DNA of 38,182 nt from positions 1 to 38,182 of the forward strand of contig CAAGDZ010000015.1 in the NCBI GenBank assembly GCA_900768735.1. The letters run 5' to 3'. Origin of the DNA: Oscillospiraceae bacterium. Its GTDB lineage: Bacteria > Bacillota > Clostridia > Oscillospirales > Ruminococcaceae. This document shows, in pieces, positions 22,808 to 30,271 of the stretch (positions are counted from its first letter, which is position 1; each line of letters opens with the position of its first letter). The notes under the pieces were generated by a model. It was not told the DNA's origin. It ran no database searches and was given only the letters and a program-made list of their open reading frames with translations. The position numbers and the translations under genes are program-made.

Positions 22808-23715
22808 GGGTTTGTAACGTTAAACTGGAGCGCGTCCGCCTTTTTGTTGAGAATGAACACGTCCTCAAACGACTCCTCGTAATAAATGTACTTACCCTCT
22901 GTTACCGCTGAGGGAGGGTCAAGCTGTGAGAACTGATAAGATACCGGGGTAATAACCGCGGAGGGGTGAACGAGGAACATGTTAATCTGCGCCGCACCCT
23001 CTTTTACCTGCCAACCTGTTGTAAAGTTGTAAAGGGTTTTCATAAGGGTTGCAGGAACGCCGTAAACAATTACCTCGCCGATACGATTTACCGTGCGGTT
23101 AATGGCTCCGTTGCCGTTCTGCACATCAAAATTACGGGTGATTTCCTTTGCCTGTGCAATCAGCGTCTTGACCTCATTTGTAACGTAAAGAATTCTGCCG
23201 TTGGCAGGTACTCTTGCGTTATCCATTTTCAGCATGAGCGCATCAAATACCGACAGGACATTAGCCGCGGTAAGCTCTGTGGTATCAGCAGTTTTTCCAA
23301 CATAGCCTGTATTGGAGTCTGTAGTAGTCCACTGCTTATACAGGGTTGAGATACAATACGCGTCCATTTCGGGGAATTTCTGTTCCTCGTTAAATGTCTG
23401 CGTAATGTTGGTTATAGACGCGACCTCGTTTGTCTGGTCAATGTCTTTGGGGTGTACGAGCGTACTCCACTTACGCTGATTGGTGAGCAGCTTAGGCTCC
23501 CAAGCGTTGTCATAATTGCGTGTAGCAGTAGCGATAGTGTCGCGGTCTGCTGCAACTCTGCCCGTTGTAGAAACGGACGGGATATAGATTGTCTTACCGT
23601 CCTCGCCCATACGGTAACGACCATTGTTGGGTGTGCTATAGAGCGCACCGAAATTGAGGGCATAAGGATATGCCTGTGCGAGTGCCTGACTGTACTGTGC
23701 TGCATAGTTCGGCAT
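22804..23715 (-). CDS. Major capsid protein
   Basis: 303 residues in the 0 frame, beginning MPNYAAQYSQALAQAYPYAL and ending QFNVTNP just before TAA at 22806-22804. The fold signals are those of A118-like capsid proteins: YIPSVSTTGRVAADRDTIAT, NRIGEVIVYGVPATLMKTLY, MFLVHPSAVITPVSYQFSQL. It follows the Gp20-type scaffold by 19 nt. The last codons form a slippery site, so a fraction of subunits should carry an Ig-like C-terminal domain. Most subunits should be the short form. Confidence 0.9.
   Translation of the reverse strand: MPNYAAQYSQALAQAYPYALNFGALYSTPNNGRYRMGEDGKTIYIPSVSTTGRVAADRDTIATATRNYDNAWEPKLLTNQRKWSTLVHPKDIDQTNEVASITNITQTFNEEQKFPEMDAYCISTLYKQWTTTDSNTGYVGKTADTTELTAANVLSVFDALMLKMDNARVPANGRILYVTNEVKTLIAQAKEITRNFDVQNGNGAINRTVNRIGEVIVYGVPATLMKTLYNFTTGWQVKEGAAQINMFLVHPSAVITPVSYQFSQLDPPSAVTEGKYIYYEESFEDVFILNKKADALQFNVTNP
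22807..22813 (-). promoter_or_regulatory. -1 ribosomal frameshift heptamer A AAC CCT
   Basis: On the minus strand, in the capsid frame, the last codons are ACA AAC CCT TAA. The heptamer AAACCCT fits X XXY YYZ exactly, with the stop codon directly after it. Slipping back one base gives TTA AAT GCG and opens the Ig-like frame. I did not identify an obvious downstream pseudoknot by eye. Confidence 0.75.
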
Positions 23716-23734
23716 AGTGTTTCACTTTCCTTTC

Positions 23735-24418
23735 TTATTCTGTGGGTTTAGCGCGGACGCCGTTAAAGTTGAAATTAAACGGGGATTGTCCTGCCGCGCC
23801 TTGCTGTTGTGCATTGGGGAGAACTATTTGAGGGGGCTTATTGCCCGAATTAGGCGCGGGCGCGTCGTCTTTATTTTCTTCAACCACAATTGCGCCGGGG
23901 TTTTCCTCCATATACACCTTAAGAAAATCCCCGTAGCCTATGAGGTTTTCACCGTCAACCTTTAAGTCTTTGCTTATAGCTTGACTGATAAAGTCGCGCC
24001 TTGCGGCGTTAGAGCTGAATTTATGACCGTTTGCTTTTTCGCGTATCATAAATTCATACGCCTGCCGCTGATTTTTGGCTTCCCACGCCTTTTGATCTTC
24101 CGAATACTTTGTTTGCAAGTCGGATAACGCTTTTTGCGCGTCCGTAAGCTTTCCTGCGTCACTCTGCGCAGCAGTTAACTGCTCGTTCAGCTTCTTCATA
24201 TCTGAATCGCGCTGTGTAATCTGTCCGCGTAAGTCGTTGACCTGCTGAGTAAGTGCATTAACCTGAGAATTGTATTTATCGGTGGAAATATATCCTCCCT
24301 CCGATAAATCGGCAAATCTTACGCATTTTGTTTTGTCGGTCTGCCCTTTGTTCACCTCGTCAATGCGGTTTTTAACCTGCTCGTAAAGTTCCGGTGATAA
24401 AAGTTCTTCCAGTTTCAT
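23735..24418 (-). CDS. Gp20-type scaffolding protein
   Basis: 227 residues beginning MKLEELLSPELYEQVKNRID, with a long coiled coil in the middle (QRDSDMKKLNEQLTAAQSDA) and a Pro/Asn/Gln-rich C-terminus (NKPPQIVLPNAQQQGAAGQS). This matches the phage minor structural protein GP20 / scaffold family that guides prohead assembly. ATG 24418 follows AGGAGG at 5 nt. It lies directly before the capsid gene. Confidence 0.87.
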   Translation of the reverse strand: MKLEELLSPELYEQVKNRIDEVNKGQTDKTKCVRFADLSEGGYISTDKYNSQVNALTQQVNDLRGQITQRDSDMKKLNEQLTAAQSDAGKLTDAQKALSDLQTKYSEDQKAWEAKNQRQAYEFMIREKANGHKFSSNAARRDFISQAISKDLKVDGENLIGYGDFLKVYMEENPGAIVVEENKDDAPAPNSGNKPPQIVLPNAQQQGAAGQSPFNFNFNGVRAKPTE

Positions 24419-24432
24419 AAATCCTCCTGCAA

Positions 24433-24510
24433 CAATAGCTGTGTGCTATTGCCGCGGCAGTTTAAGCCTCATACCGGGGAGGTAATATATTAAAAGCTGT
24501 GTGCTTTTAA
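24433..24510 (-). other. Twin hairpins with identical loop in scaffold leader
   Basis: CAATAGC/GCTATTG (24433-24451) and TTAAAAGC/GCTTTTAA (24490-24510) both enclose the same loop, TGTGT on the plus strand (ACACA in the mRNA), although their stems differ. They lie between an intrinsic terminator and the scaffold start codon. The conserved loop on different stems suggests a recognised RNA element. Confidence 0.55.
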
Positions 24511-24517
24511 TGGCAAT

Positions 24518-24550
24518 AGAAAAGCGCCCTATGGAATTTCCATAAGACGC
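24518..24550 (-). terminator. Intrinsic terminator inside the head operon
   Basis: A 12-bp stem GCGTCTTATGGA/TCCATAGGGCGC (two G-T pairs) with a 3-nt loop is followed on the minus strand by TTTTC. It lies between minor capsid protein 2 and the scaffold gene and may attenuate or separate expression. Confidence 0.6.
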
Positions 24551-24603
24551 TTGCCCGTAAAGGGTAATATTATAATCAACAGTTTTTAAGACTTTTACTC
24601 ATA

Positions 24604-25782
24604 TCAGCCAACTTTAATCGCCCTGAAACCCTCCACCGATAATCTGTCGCGTCGGGGTGTAATGCCCGCTGCTTGTGCGACTTTACCGTATTTTGCGGAT
24701 AGAGCGTTTATGCGCTGTTGGCATTCCTTTTGTAATTCTTTGTCGTTTGCTTTTCGCGCCGCGACAGCTGTATCTTTTTCGCGGCGTACCTGTGTTTCTA
24801 TTTTTCGCATAAGCTGTACTGCTTGATATGTGGTATAATGCTTTCCGTCAATGGTACAGCCTTTATTGTTAAGTTCTTTCCATTCACGCAATTGCTTGTC
24901 TGTATATTTGCGAACAGAATGCTGCGTTGAGAATGACATAGCAAAGTGCATGCAGTTCCATTCACCTATGGGGCGTTTAAAACCGCTGTATCTGTGTCCG
25001 CTAATATCAACGAAATCCCGCCCGTCCTGCATTTTGTGGTATTCCTCTAAAAGAAATACCCTGCCTTGCACGGGTTCATGATCCGGCGCGGAGCGTAAAT
25101 GGGCTGAAATCTCAACTGCGTCATAGCCTAACTCCTGTCCGATTATCATTGAGGCGTTTTGAGCAATTTGGTTGGTACCGTCAATAATATTCTGCCTGAT
25201 AGCAGTATCAAGCCGCCTGTGATAGCCGCTTTCATACTGAACCTGCATACCGTTATAACCTAAATTGCGTATTGACGCCCGCATAGCTGTTTTGTAATCA
25301 TCAACTCCTGACGATACCGCGACAATCGCTTTATCTACCGTTTCTTGATACGTCTGTGATATAGCCGTAGTATTTGATAAATTATACATTGTTTTTGCAG
25401 TCTGTACGCTGACATTACGGACAAAGCGGTTTAACCGCTCCTTACTTTCGGCCGGCAGGGGGTTTTCGGTCATATATTCTTTAAATCGCGGGTCTGTATA
25501 GGTATCATCAAGCGCTTGCTGATATATTTTGAAAATCTCCTTTAGATTTAAGTTGGTGGCTGTTTGCAGTTTCAAATTTATTTCTGCAATATCTGCACCC
25601 ATATCTGCTAAAATAAGCATACGATTTATGCTCGACTGATTAAGTTCACCGATTTTTTTAATCTGTGTAGCAATCTTGTCAATATATAAATCGTTTATTT
25701 CGTTTATGCGGTCAAGTATTCGCTGTATAGCCTCCTGCATATCCGATTCTGACATGCTTTTATTAAGTTTATCGCCCCGCAT
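24604..25782 (-). CDS. Phage minor capsid protein 2 (head morphogenesis)
   Basis: 392 residues with the minor-capsid-protein-2 pattern: QIAQNASMIIGQELGYDAVE, SAHLRSAPDHEPVQGRVFLL, and IGEWNCMHFAMSFSTQHSVR near the C-terminal third. The family lies just after the portal gene and is packaged inside the head. There is no toxin domain at its C-terminus here; the papain-fold toxin is a separate gene at 32363-33058. ATG 25782 follows GGAGG at 8 nt. Confidence 0.85.
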   Translation of the reverse strand: MRGDKLNKSMSESDMQEAIQRILDRINEINDLYIDKIATQIKKIGELNQSSINRMLILADMGADIAEINLKLQTATNLNLKEIFKIYQQALDDTYTDPRFKEYMTENPLPAESKERLNRFVRNVSVQTAKTMYNLSNTTAISQTYQETVDKAIVAVSSGVDDYKTAMRASIRNLGYNGMQVQYESGYHRRLDTAIRQNIIDGTNQIAQNASMIIGQELGYDAVEISAHLRSAPDHEPVQGRVFLLEEYHKMQDGRDFVDISGHRYSGFKRPIGEWNCMHFAMSFSTQHSVRKYTDKQLREWKELNNKGCTIDGKHYTTYQAVQLMRKIETQVRREKDTAVAARKANDKELQKECQQRINALSAKYGKVAQAAGITPRRDRLSVEGFRAIKVG

Positions 25783-25785
25783 ATA

Positions 25786-27264
25786 TTATTCCTCCGGGGT
25801 TACTTTCGGCATAAGCTGTTCAAGACCTTGCATTTCCTGCATACGTTCGTCCGTAACAGCGGCAATAGCCTTTTCAGCCTGTGCTTGGGTTTCGCCAAAA
25901 TACCATTTGCGCAGCTCCGTCTTGCTGTAAATCCCCGCATTAAGCATTTGCAGCCTGTCAGCAAGCTGCTGTGATGTGTCAGTAATAATGCTGTCGTCCC
26001 ACTCAAATGATACGTCATAATCGCCCTCGGGAGCCAAATTATACAACGTAGCATATTTGTCCATAGCCCGCACGACATCTCTTAAGCATTGTTCAAGCGC
26101 AGCCTGATTTTCTGCTATAGTTGTATATGTGCGCTGCCTTAAAATATTGAGTTCTGTTGCTGTGCGAGCTTCCGAGGCGGCTATTGACATGGTACCGCGG
26201 GCTAAGCCGCATAGGTCCTCAATTCGCATGAGCATTTGATTAAGACCATTAAAAAGAGCTGAATCACGAATAGCAGGTGAAAATACTTTATAGGTATCGT
26301 CTGCACCGGTGTCAACCGCCCTGAAAAGCCGCTGATTTAATTTCGGGAGTTCTTTGCCCTTACCGTCTTTTTTGTCGTACAGAACCGTAGGGTCAACGTC
26401 AATTGCAAGCTCCGACCCCTCATATTCCCACAATATTCTTGAATACTGCAAATCGGCTTGCTTTATAACATCTTTCGCCTTTGCGAAAACAGAGGAACCC
26501 ATTGGGCTGTCAACATCAATGTTGTTTGCAATAGCGGCTTTAAACCAGCCGAACATTTGCCCCTCTGACTTGGTTACAATAGCCTCAGGTACAAGAGTTT
26601 TCCACGCCTCAACCTCTGACAAGGATATTTCGGTACCTAAATTATCACTGTTGTTTGATTTGAATGCTTTCTGCGTTATTTTAACATCTTCTCCGATAAC
26701 TGTATGCCGCTCAAGGCGCGTATAAATCATTTTGCCCTGCGTGTATGTATCTCTGAAAATAACGTCGGAAAGATAGCCGTCATCATCAAAGGCGATAGGA
26801 TATATAGCCCAGTCCATAGACCAGTCAAAGTATATGTGACTTCCCTTTGGGTACGGCTTTATAGTCATACCGCCTGCGGCGCAGCCCTGCTCAAGCTTCT
26901 TTCTTAAGGCAGTAACGCACTTTCCGAATTCCGCTTTAAGAAAATCCGCACGAGGACTTGATATAATTTCATCATTGGCTCCATTTTGCTTTCCTGTGAT
27001 GTTCCATTTCATTTCAAGCGTAACCTGCCGTGCGATTTCAGAACTTATAAAAGCGGGGAGGTTTAAGGACTCCACACCGGGCTGACCTAACCACGGCGCT
27101 TTATTGGTATACATTTTTTGCCATAACTCAAGCGCGTTTTTCATCTCGGTTGATAACGGCGTTTTTATGTTCTCGATATTTTCAACGTCTTTATATGGCA
27201 GCATACGTTTAAGTACCCCCTGAATAAATGATTGAATTGCAGTAAAAATGTTAATGTTAAACAC
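25786..27264 (-). CDS. Portal protein, A118/SPP1-like
   Basis: 492 residues. Recognisable segments are FISSEIARQVTLEMKWNITG, YPKGSHIYFDWSMDWAIYPI, ARGTMSIAASEARTATELNI and YSKTELRKWYFGETQAQAEK, all typical of A118-like portals. The dodecameric portal forms the DNA entry channel. The GTG at 27264 is the only reasonable start: an in-frame stop lies three codons upstream. Its binding site (AAGGGG) is unusually close, so translation may be inefficient or start slightly elsewhere. The gene lies just downstream of iteron repeat copy B. Confidence 0.88.
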   Translation of the reverse strand: MFNINIFTAIQSFIQGVLKRMLPYKDVENIENIKTPLSTEMKNALELWQKMYTNKAPWLGQPGVESLNLPAFISSEIARQVTLEMKWNITGKQNGANDEIISSPRADFLKAEFGKCVTALRKKLEQGCAAGGMTIKPYPKGSHIYFDWSMDWAIYPIAFDDDGYLSDVIFRDTYTQGKMIYTRLERHTVIGEDVKITQKAFKSNNSDNLGTEISLSEVEAWKTLVPEAIVTKSEGQMFGWFKAAIANNIDVDSPMGSSVFAKAKDVIKQADLQYSRILWEYEGSELAIDVDPTVLYDKKDGKGKELPKLNQRLFRAVDTGADDTYKVFSPAIRDSALFNGLNQMLMRIEDLCGLARGTMSIAASEARTATELNILRQRTYTTIAENQAALEQCLRDVVRAMDKYATLYNLAPEGDYDVSFEWDDSIITDTSQQLADRLQMLNAGIYSKTELRKWYFGETQAQAEKAIAAVTDERMQEMQGLEQLMPKVTPEE

Positions 27265-27278
27265 CCCTTTTTATGTGT

Positions 27279-27535
27279 GTAACAATTATTTTTCCGTAAC
27301 TTATGTAAAATAGGCAGATAGAGAGAATAGGGAGTATATTTACTCTCTATCTCTCTGTTTTACCTACTCTATAGACTTTTTTTGTAACTGTAACACTATA
27401 CAGCCTATAAACCGCATAACAATGCGGTTTTTTGTTCAAAAACAGGCGTAACATTTCTGTAACAATCAACGTTACAAATTTTTTCGGATTGAGCCGTAAT
27501 TTTTTGTAACGTTGATTGTAACATAACTTTGTAAC
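27279..27535. repeat. Dispersed iteron-rich repeat, copy B
   Basis: Non-coding; ten GTAAC/GTTAC elements. It shares the AGGGAGTATATT block and the inverted repeat in altered form: GATAGAGAG (27317-27325) pairs with CTCTCTATC (27343-27351). Other parts diverge from copies A and C. It fills the gap between the BRO terminator and the portal gene. I see no sigma-A promoter here for the head operon. Confidence 0.78.
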
Positions 27536-27549
27536 GCATATTTTTAAAT

Positions 27550-27579
27550 CAAAAAGGACGCTTTTCAGCGCCCTTTTCG
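27550..27579 (-). terminator. Intrinsic terminator of the BRO operon
   Basis: An AAAGGGCGCT stem pairs with AGCGTCCTTT around a GAAA-type loop, followed by TTTTGA on the minus strand. It lies just after the BRO stop codon. Confidence 0.78.
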
Positions 27580-27589
27580 GTGGTATGTT

Positions 27590-28360
27590 TTAGTCGTTTT
27601 TGATTTCATCTGCGAGTGCAGGGATAGCATTTGTAAGTGCATTAATGATTATTGACGCACGAGGCTCGCGGGGGAATATCCTGCCGTGCCTGTACCTGCA
27701 TATCTGAACACGGTCAAGCCCCACAAGCTGACCTATGGCGGCAGCCGACCAACCGTAACGATTTATAGCAGTATTGATATAATCAACTGCTTTTAACCCG
27801 TTTTCACGGTCCTGCGGGAATTTGCTTAAGTCAATACCGCCTCCGGTAACTGCACCGGGGATAACCTCGATTCCCGCCTTGCTCAACATCATTGTGACAT
27901 ACGGGAGCCGCTCATTACGGCAGCTTGCTATAATCTGCGCGGCTTTCATATAATCATCAACGGTTAAATTCCTCTGCGGTTCCGCAAAGCTGTCATCGTC
28001 ATTATCGGAGCGATATGCGCCCGTTCTGCGGATTGCGGGTAAAACCTCGCTTGTTATCCACCGCTTGAATTTCTTAGCGGAGGGCAGCTTGCTCGACAAG
28101 ATAAGGCTGTATAACCCGCTTTCGTTGATTATATTGGTTTTACTCTGTCCGATAGGCACATTCCCATTTTGGGAATCTGCTATGTCAAGCATAACAAACT
28201 GTTTATCCTCAGGCTCAACGTGAGTAGATACCGCCTTACTACTGTTGCTATACCCCAAAGCATTTGCAACATCTTTTCCTACGAACCACGTTACCTCATC
28301 AATGTCGATTGTGCGGACGCGCCCGAATTCGGGATTTGTAAATGTAATAACCTCATTCAT
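27590..28360 (-). CDS. BRO-N domain antirepressor-like protein
   Basis: 256 residues. Residues about 1-115 form a BRO-N domain (VTWFVGKDVANALGYSNSSK ... FKRWITSEVLPAIRRTGAYR), a DNA-binding fold of phage antirepressors. The C-terminal part has a helix-turn-helix-like segment (WSAAAIGQLVGLDRVQICRY). Antirepressors usually relieve repression of lytic genes. The start overlaps the stop of the 53-aa gene (ATGA). The operon lies between head genes and cargo, away from the (unseen) repressor, which is unusual. Confidence 0.86.
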   Translation of the reverse strand: MNEVITFTNPEFGRVRTIDIDEVTWFVGKDVANALGYSNSSKAVSTHVEPEDKQFVMLDIADSQNGNVPIGQSKTNIINESGLYSLILSSKLPSAKKFKRWITSEVLPAIRRTGAYRSDNDDDSFAEPQRNLTVDDYMKAAQIIASCRNERLPYVTMMLSKAGIEVIPGAVTGGGIDLSKFPQDRENGLKAVDYINTAINRYGWSAAAIGQLVGLDRVQICRYRHGRIFPREPRASIIINALTNAIPALADEIKND

Positions 28361-28518
28361 GCCGCCTGCACCTCCTTGATTAATTCGGTAAGCATGCGGA
28401 TAGCCTCGAACAAATCCGCGTAAATCTCGGACGGCATACCGCCGTTTTCTGCGCTCTCCTGACCTAACAGCGCCAAGCTGTCAATAATGCGCTTTACATC
28501 TGCTGTTGTGTGTACCAT
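28357..28518 (-). CDS. Small 53-aa protein coupled to BRO antirepressor
   Basis: Starts at ATG 28518, with AGGAGG 10 nt upstream. It is acidic and helical (VKRIIDSLALLGQESAENGG, IYADLFEAIRMLTELIKEVQ). The size and coupling suggest a partner of the antirepressor. No family is recognised. Confidence 0.65.
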   Translation of the reverse strand: MVHTTADVKRIIDSLALLGQESAENGGMPSEIYADLFEAIRMLTELIKEVQAA

Positions 28519-28537
28519 AGATTGTTTTCCTCCTAAA

Positions 28538-28566
28538 ATTATAAAAATCCTTGACAAAGAAACCAA
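28538..28566 (-). promoter_or_regulatory. Possible minus-strand promoter of the BRO operon
   Basis: TTGGTT and TATAAT are 17 nt apart on the minus strand, interleaved with the plus-strand promoter at 28551-28579. The expected start near 28531 would cut into the AGGAGG site of the 53-aa gene, so this promoter is less certain; transcripts may instead read through from the RHH promoters. Confidence 0.4.
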
Positions 28567-28579
28567 TCTAATGTATAAT
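28551..28579 (+). promoter_or_regulatory. Perfect consensus sigma-A promoter, plus strand
   Basis: TTGACA (28551-28556) and TATAAT (28574-28579) with exactly 17 nt between them. It points against all neighbouring genes and is followed by a terminator some 75 nt downstream, with no protein frame between. Confidence 0.85.
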
Positions 28580-28585
28580 AGATTT

Positions 28586-28660
28586 TAGATAAGGTTTTCC
28601 TTGTCTTAATGATTTACGGTAACTGTACGATCTTGCAAGTTAGTAGCAGTTGCCGTTTTT
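28586..28660 (+). ncRNA. Candidate small structured RNA opposite the RHH-BRO interval
   Basis: From the predicted start near 28586 the transcript would fold into hairpin 1, AGATAAGG with CCTTGTCT (one T-G pair, TTTT loop), a short A/T spacer, and hairpin 2, CGGTAACTG with CAGTTGCCG (one wobble), followed by TTTTTC. That is a typical Rho-independent end. About 75 nt long. It is antisense to any message running from the RHH gene into the BRO operon. Existence and target are predictions. Confidence 0.6.
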
Positions 28661-28839
28661 CATTGTTGGCTTATTTCGGCATATTGCTTTTCAATACCGT
28701 CACGGATTATTTGAGCTTTTGTTTTATTTAATTTTTCACAAAGAAAATTTAATTTTTTCTTTGTGTTTTCGTCCATGCGAAATTTCAGCTCATAATCTTT
28801 AGGTGTATCGGTAAGCTTTGTGCCTTTATGAATACCCAC
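28660..28839 (-). CDS. Ribbon-helix-helix (CopG-like) regulator, 59 aa
   Basis: Starts at GTG 28839 after GGGGGTG. The sequence YELKFRMDENTKKKLNFLCE KLNKTKAQIIRDGIEKQY fits a ribbon-helix-helix DNA-binding protein: a short beta strand followed by two helices. Members bind DNA as dimers and often repress their own promoters. Two consensus promoters lie upstream, the nearer one containing a GGGTA/TACCC inverted repeat that could be its operator. Note that the quoted segment is split by a space only for reading. Confidence 0.78.
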   Translation of the reverse strand: MGIHKGTKLTDTPKDYELKFRMDENTKKKLNFLCEKLNKTKAQIIRDGIEKQYAEISQQ

Positions 28840-28873
28840 ATTTACACCCCCTTTTCTTTTCGGGTACAAACAA

Positions 28874-28902
28874 ATTATAGCATACCCACAAAGAAAAGTC
28901 AA
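28874..28902 (-). promoter_or_regulatory. Proximal promoter of the RHH gene
   Basis: TTGACT and TATAAT, 17 nt apart, on the minus strand. GGGTA and TACCC flank the -10 region as an inverted repeat, a candidate autoregulatory operator. Confidence 0.82.
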
Positions 28903-28930
28903 TAGGTTTTCAAAAAGTTAAAAAAATTAT

Positions 28931-28959
28931 ATTATAGCATAAATTTTTATACTTGTCAA
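28931..28959 (-). promoter_or_regulatory. Distal promoter of the RHH gene
   Basis: TTGACA and TATAAT, 17 nt apart, on the minus strand: a full consensus match. It is nearly identical to the cargo-operon promoter at 4726-4754, including TTGACAAGTATAA and ATGCTATA, which suggests shared control or duplication. Confidence 0.82.
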
Positions 28960-28984
28960 TGGTTATGGTAAAATATATTTGACT

Positions 28985-29043
28985 AAATAGGCATAACAAA
29001 AGCGTGATAGTTTAATTTATCACGCTTTTATTATGCCTATTTA
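28985..29043 (-). terminator. Long bidirectional terminator of the lipoprotein gene
   Basis: An almost perfect stem of about 24 bp (AATAGGCATAA ... AAAAGCGTGATA) directly overlaps the stop codon of the lipoprotein gene. It contains A- and T-runs on both strands and isolates the lipoprotein unit from the RHH promoters. Confidence 0.8.
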
Positions 29044-29826
29044 AAACTGATAGTGTGTTTTTCTTGCTATTACCTCAAATTCTGCAATACTGTCAAAATC
29101 AACAGAACTGTTTCCGAACGTACCTGCTTCAAAGCTTCCTGTAGAACCTGCGGAAATATCCATTACATTTGTTCCCGTTATGGAGAGAACTTTTCCCGCC
29201 GTATCTTTGAAAATAACTTGAACATAAAGTAAATTTATATCCTCGTCAGTTGTATTTGTTATTCTTCCGGTTACTTTTGCATAGCCGAAATCATCTTTGC
29301 GGAGCGACGTATCAGATACCTCATAATCGACAATATCTCCCTTGCCCTCTTCTAACTTGAACTGTGGAACCAAATTCAAGCCGTTATCGGTAGAAACCTC
29401 TTTGTCGAGCTGCGTTGAACCTATGCTGTTGTAAAAATAACCCTTTTCGCCGGGGGCGATAATGTCAGGGCAGCTTGAAATAAATGACGCGCTTTGCAGT
29501 AAATGACCGTCATTATCTTCAAGGTCAAATGTGCAGTCCTTTAAGTAAATGTTAGTGCTGCCCGTGTTTGTTATTTCGACAATACCGTAATATTCAACAT
29601 TACCGATTGTATTTGTGTAATAGTTGAAACTTGTATCGGTATTCTCATACGACATTTTAAGCTTTTCTTCGGCAGTAGTTGCCTCCGTTTCGGCGGCGGC
29701 TTCTGCCTCCGTCTTTTGTGTAGCTATGCCCTCAGCTGTCTGCTTTTTACCGCCGCTTGACGCGCACCCTGCCGCTCCTATCAGGAGCAGAGCCGACAAA
29801 AGCAAAGATAAAATTTTGCGTTTCAT
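29041..29826 (-). CDS. Secreted lipoprotein, independently expressed (moron)
   Basis: 261 residues starting at ATG 29826 after GGAGG at 7 nt. A signal peptide with basic start (MKRKILSLLLSALLLIG) ends in a lipobox IGAAGC with Cys21 for lipid attachment. An Ala/Glu/Thr linker follows, then two beta-rich regions resembling FxLYD-type domains (YYGIVEITNTGSTNIYLKDC, FGYAKVTGRITNTTDEDINL). It should be displayed on the outer face of the membrane. It has its own promoter and terminator and sits among late phage genes, the typical layout of a lysogenic-conversion gene, perhaps for superinfection exclusion. Function unproven. Confidence 0.82.
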   Translation of the reverse strand: MKRKILSLLLSALLLIGAAGCASSGGKKQTAEGIATQKTEAEAAAETEATTAEEKLKMSYENTDTSFNYYTNTIGNVEYYGIVEITNTGSTNIYLKDCTFDLEDNDGHLLQSASFISSCPDIIAPGEKGYFYNSIGSTQLDKEVSTDNGLNLVPQFKLEEGKGDIVDYEVSDTSLRKDDFGYAKVTGRITNTTDEDINLLYVQVIFKDTAGKVLSITGTNVMDISAGSTGSFEAGTFGNSSVDFDSIAEFEVIARKTHYQF

Positions 29827-29857
29827 GTTTATACCTCCAGTTGTTATATGATAATTT

Positions 29858-29886
29858 ATTTTACCATATAACAGCAGAAAAGTCAA
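29858..29886 (-). promoter_or_regulatory. Promoter of the lipoprotein gene
   Basis: TTGACT (29886-29881) and TAAAAT (29863-29858), spaced by 17 nt on the minus strand; leader of about 25 nt containing GGAGG. It should be active in the lysogen without phage factors. Confidence 0.82.
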
Positions 29887-29895
29887 TATTTTTAA

Positions 29896-30261
29896 CTAAA
29901 TCGCCCCGGCTTCTAACCACGCATTATAGAGCTTTAAGCCCTGTTTAGCAATCCAGTCAACCATTTCCTCATTAATCGCCCAAGCCCCCGAATAGGTGTT
30001 AGAATTGCACGCCAAGCCGCTTTCATAATAAAACGCATGTACTATCTCGTGCCTGAGCGTTTCCTTTTCAAGTTCCCGCTTATATTTTTTGGACTCGTTC
30101 TTATAGTCGCTGAATGTGGAGAGATTACCAACCGATATAGTGCGCGTGTATTTTGAGCATAAACCTACGACGTCATTTTCAAATGCAGGTTCGTCCTCAT
30201 AATCAAGATACTTGATACGGTATTTTGTACCGAGGATATTAACGCTTTTTGCAAATTTCAT
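29896..30261 (-). CDS. Small HExxH metallopeptidase-like phage protein
   Basis: 121 residues starting at ATG 30261, with GGAGG 4 nt upstream. HEIVH at residues 71-75 supplies a zinc-binding and catalytic motif, and NEEMVDWIA downstream could give the third ligand. It resembles the small HExxH proteins of clostridial phages and is loosely ImmA/IrrE-like, which cut repressors. It directly follows the terminase large subunit (10 nt), so it is probably expressed late. The substrate is unknown. Confidence 0.72.
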   Translation of the reverse strand: MKFAKSVNILGTKYRIKYLDYEDEPAFENDVVGLCSKYTRTISVGNLSTFSDYKNESKKYKRELEKETLRHEIVHAFYYESGLACNSNTYSGAWAINEEMVDWIAKQGLKLYNAWLEAGAI

Positions 30262-30271
30262 ACAGCCTCCG

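Noticed and set aside
22545..22817. 90-codon plus-strand open frame opposite the region after the capsid gene
   Set aside because: It is the antisense of the Ig-like frame, has no binding site, and opposes the operon direction.
28616..28660. Minus-strand terminator of the RHH gene
   Set aside because: The hairpin lacks a T-run on the minus strand but has TTTTTC on the plus strand, so it fits the plus-strand RNA.
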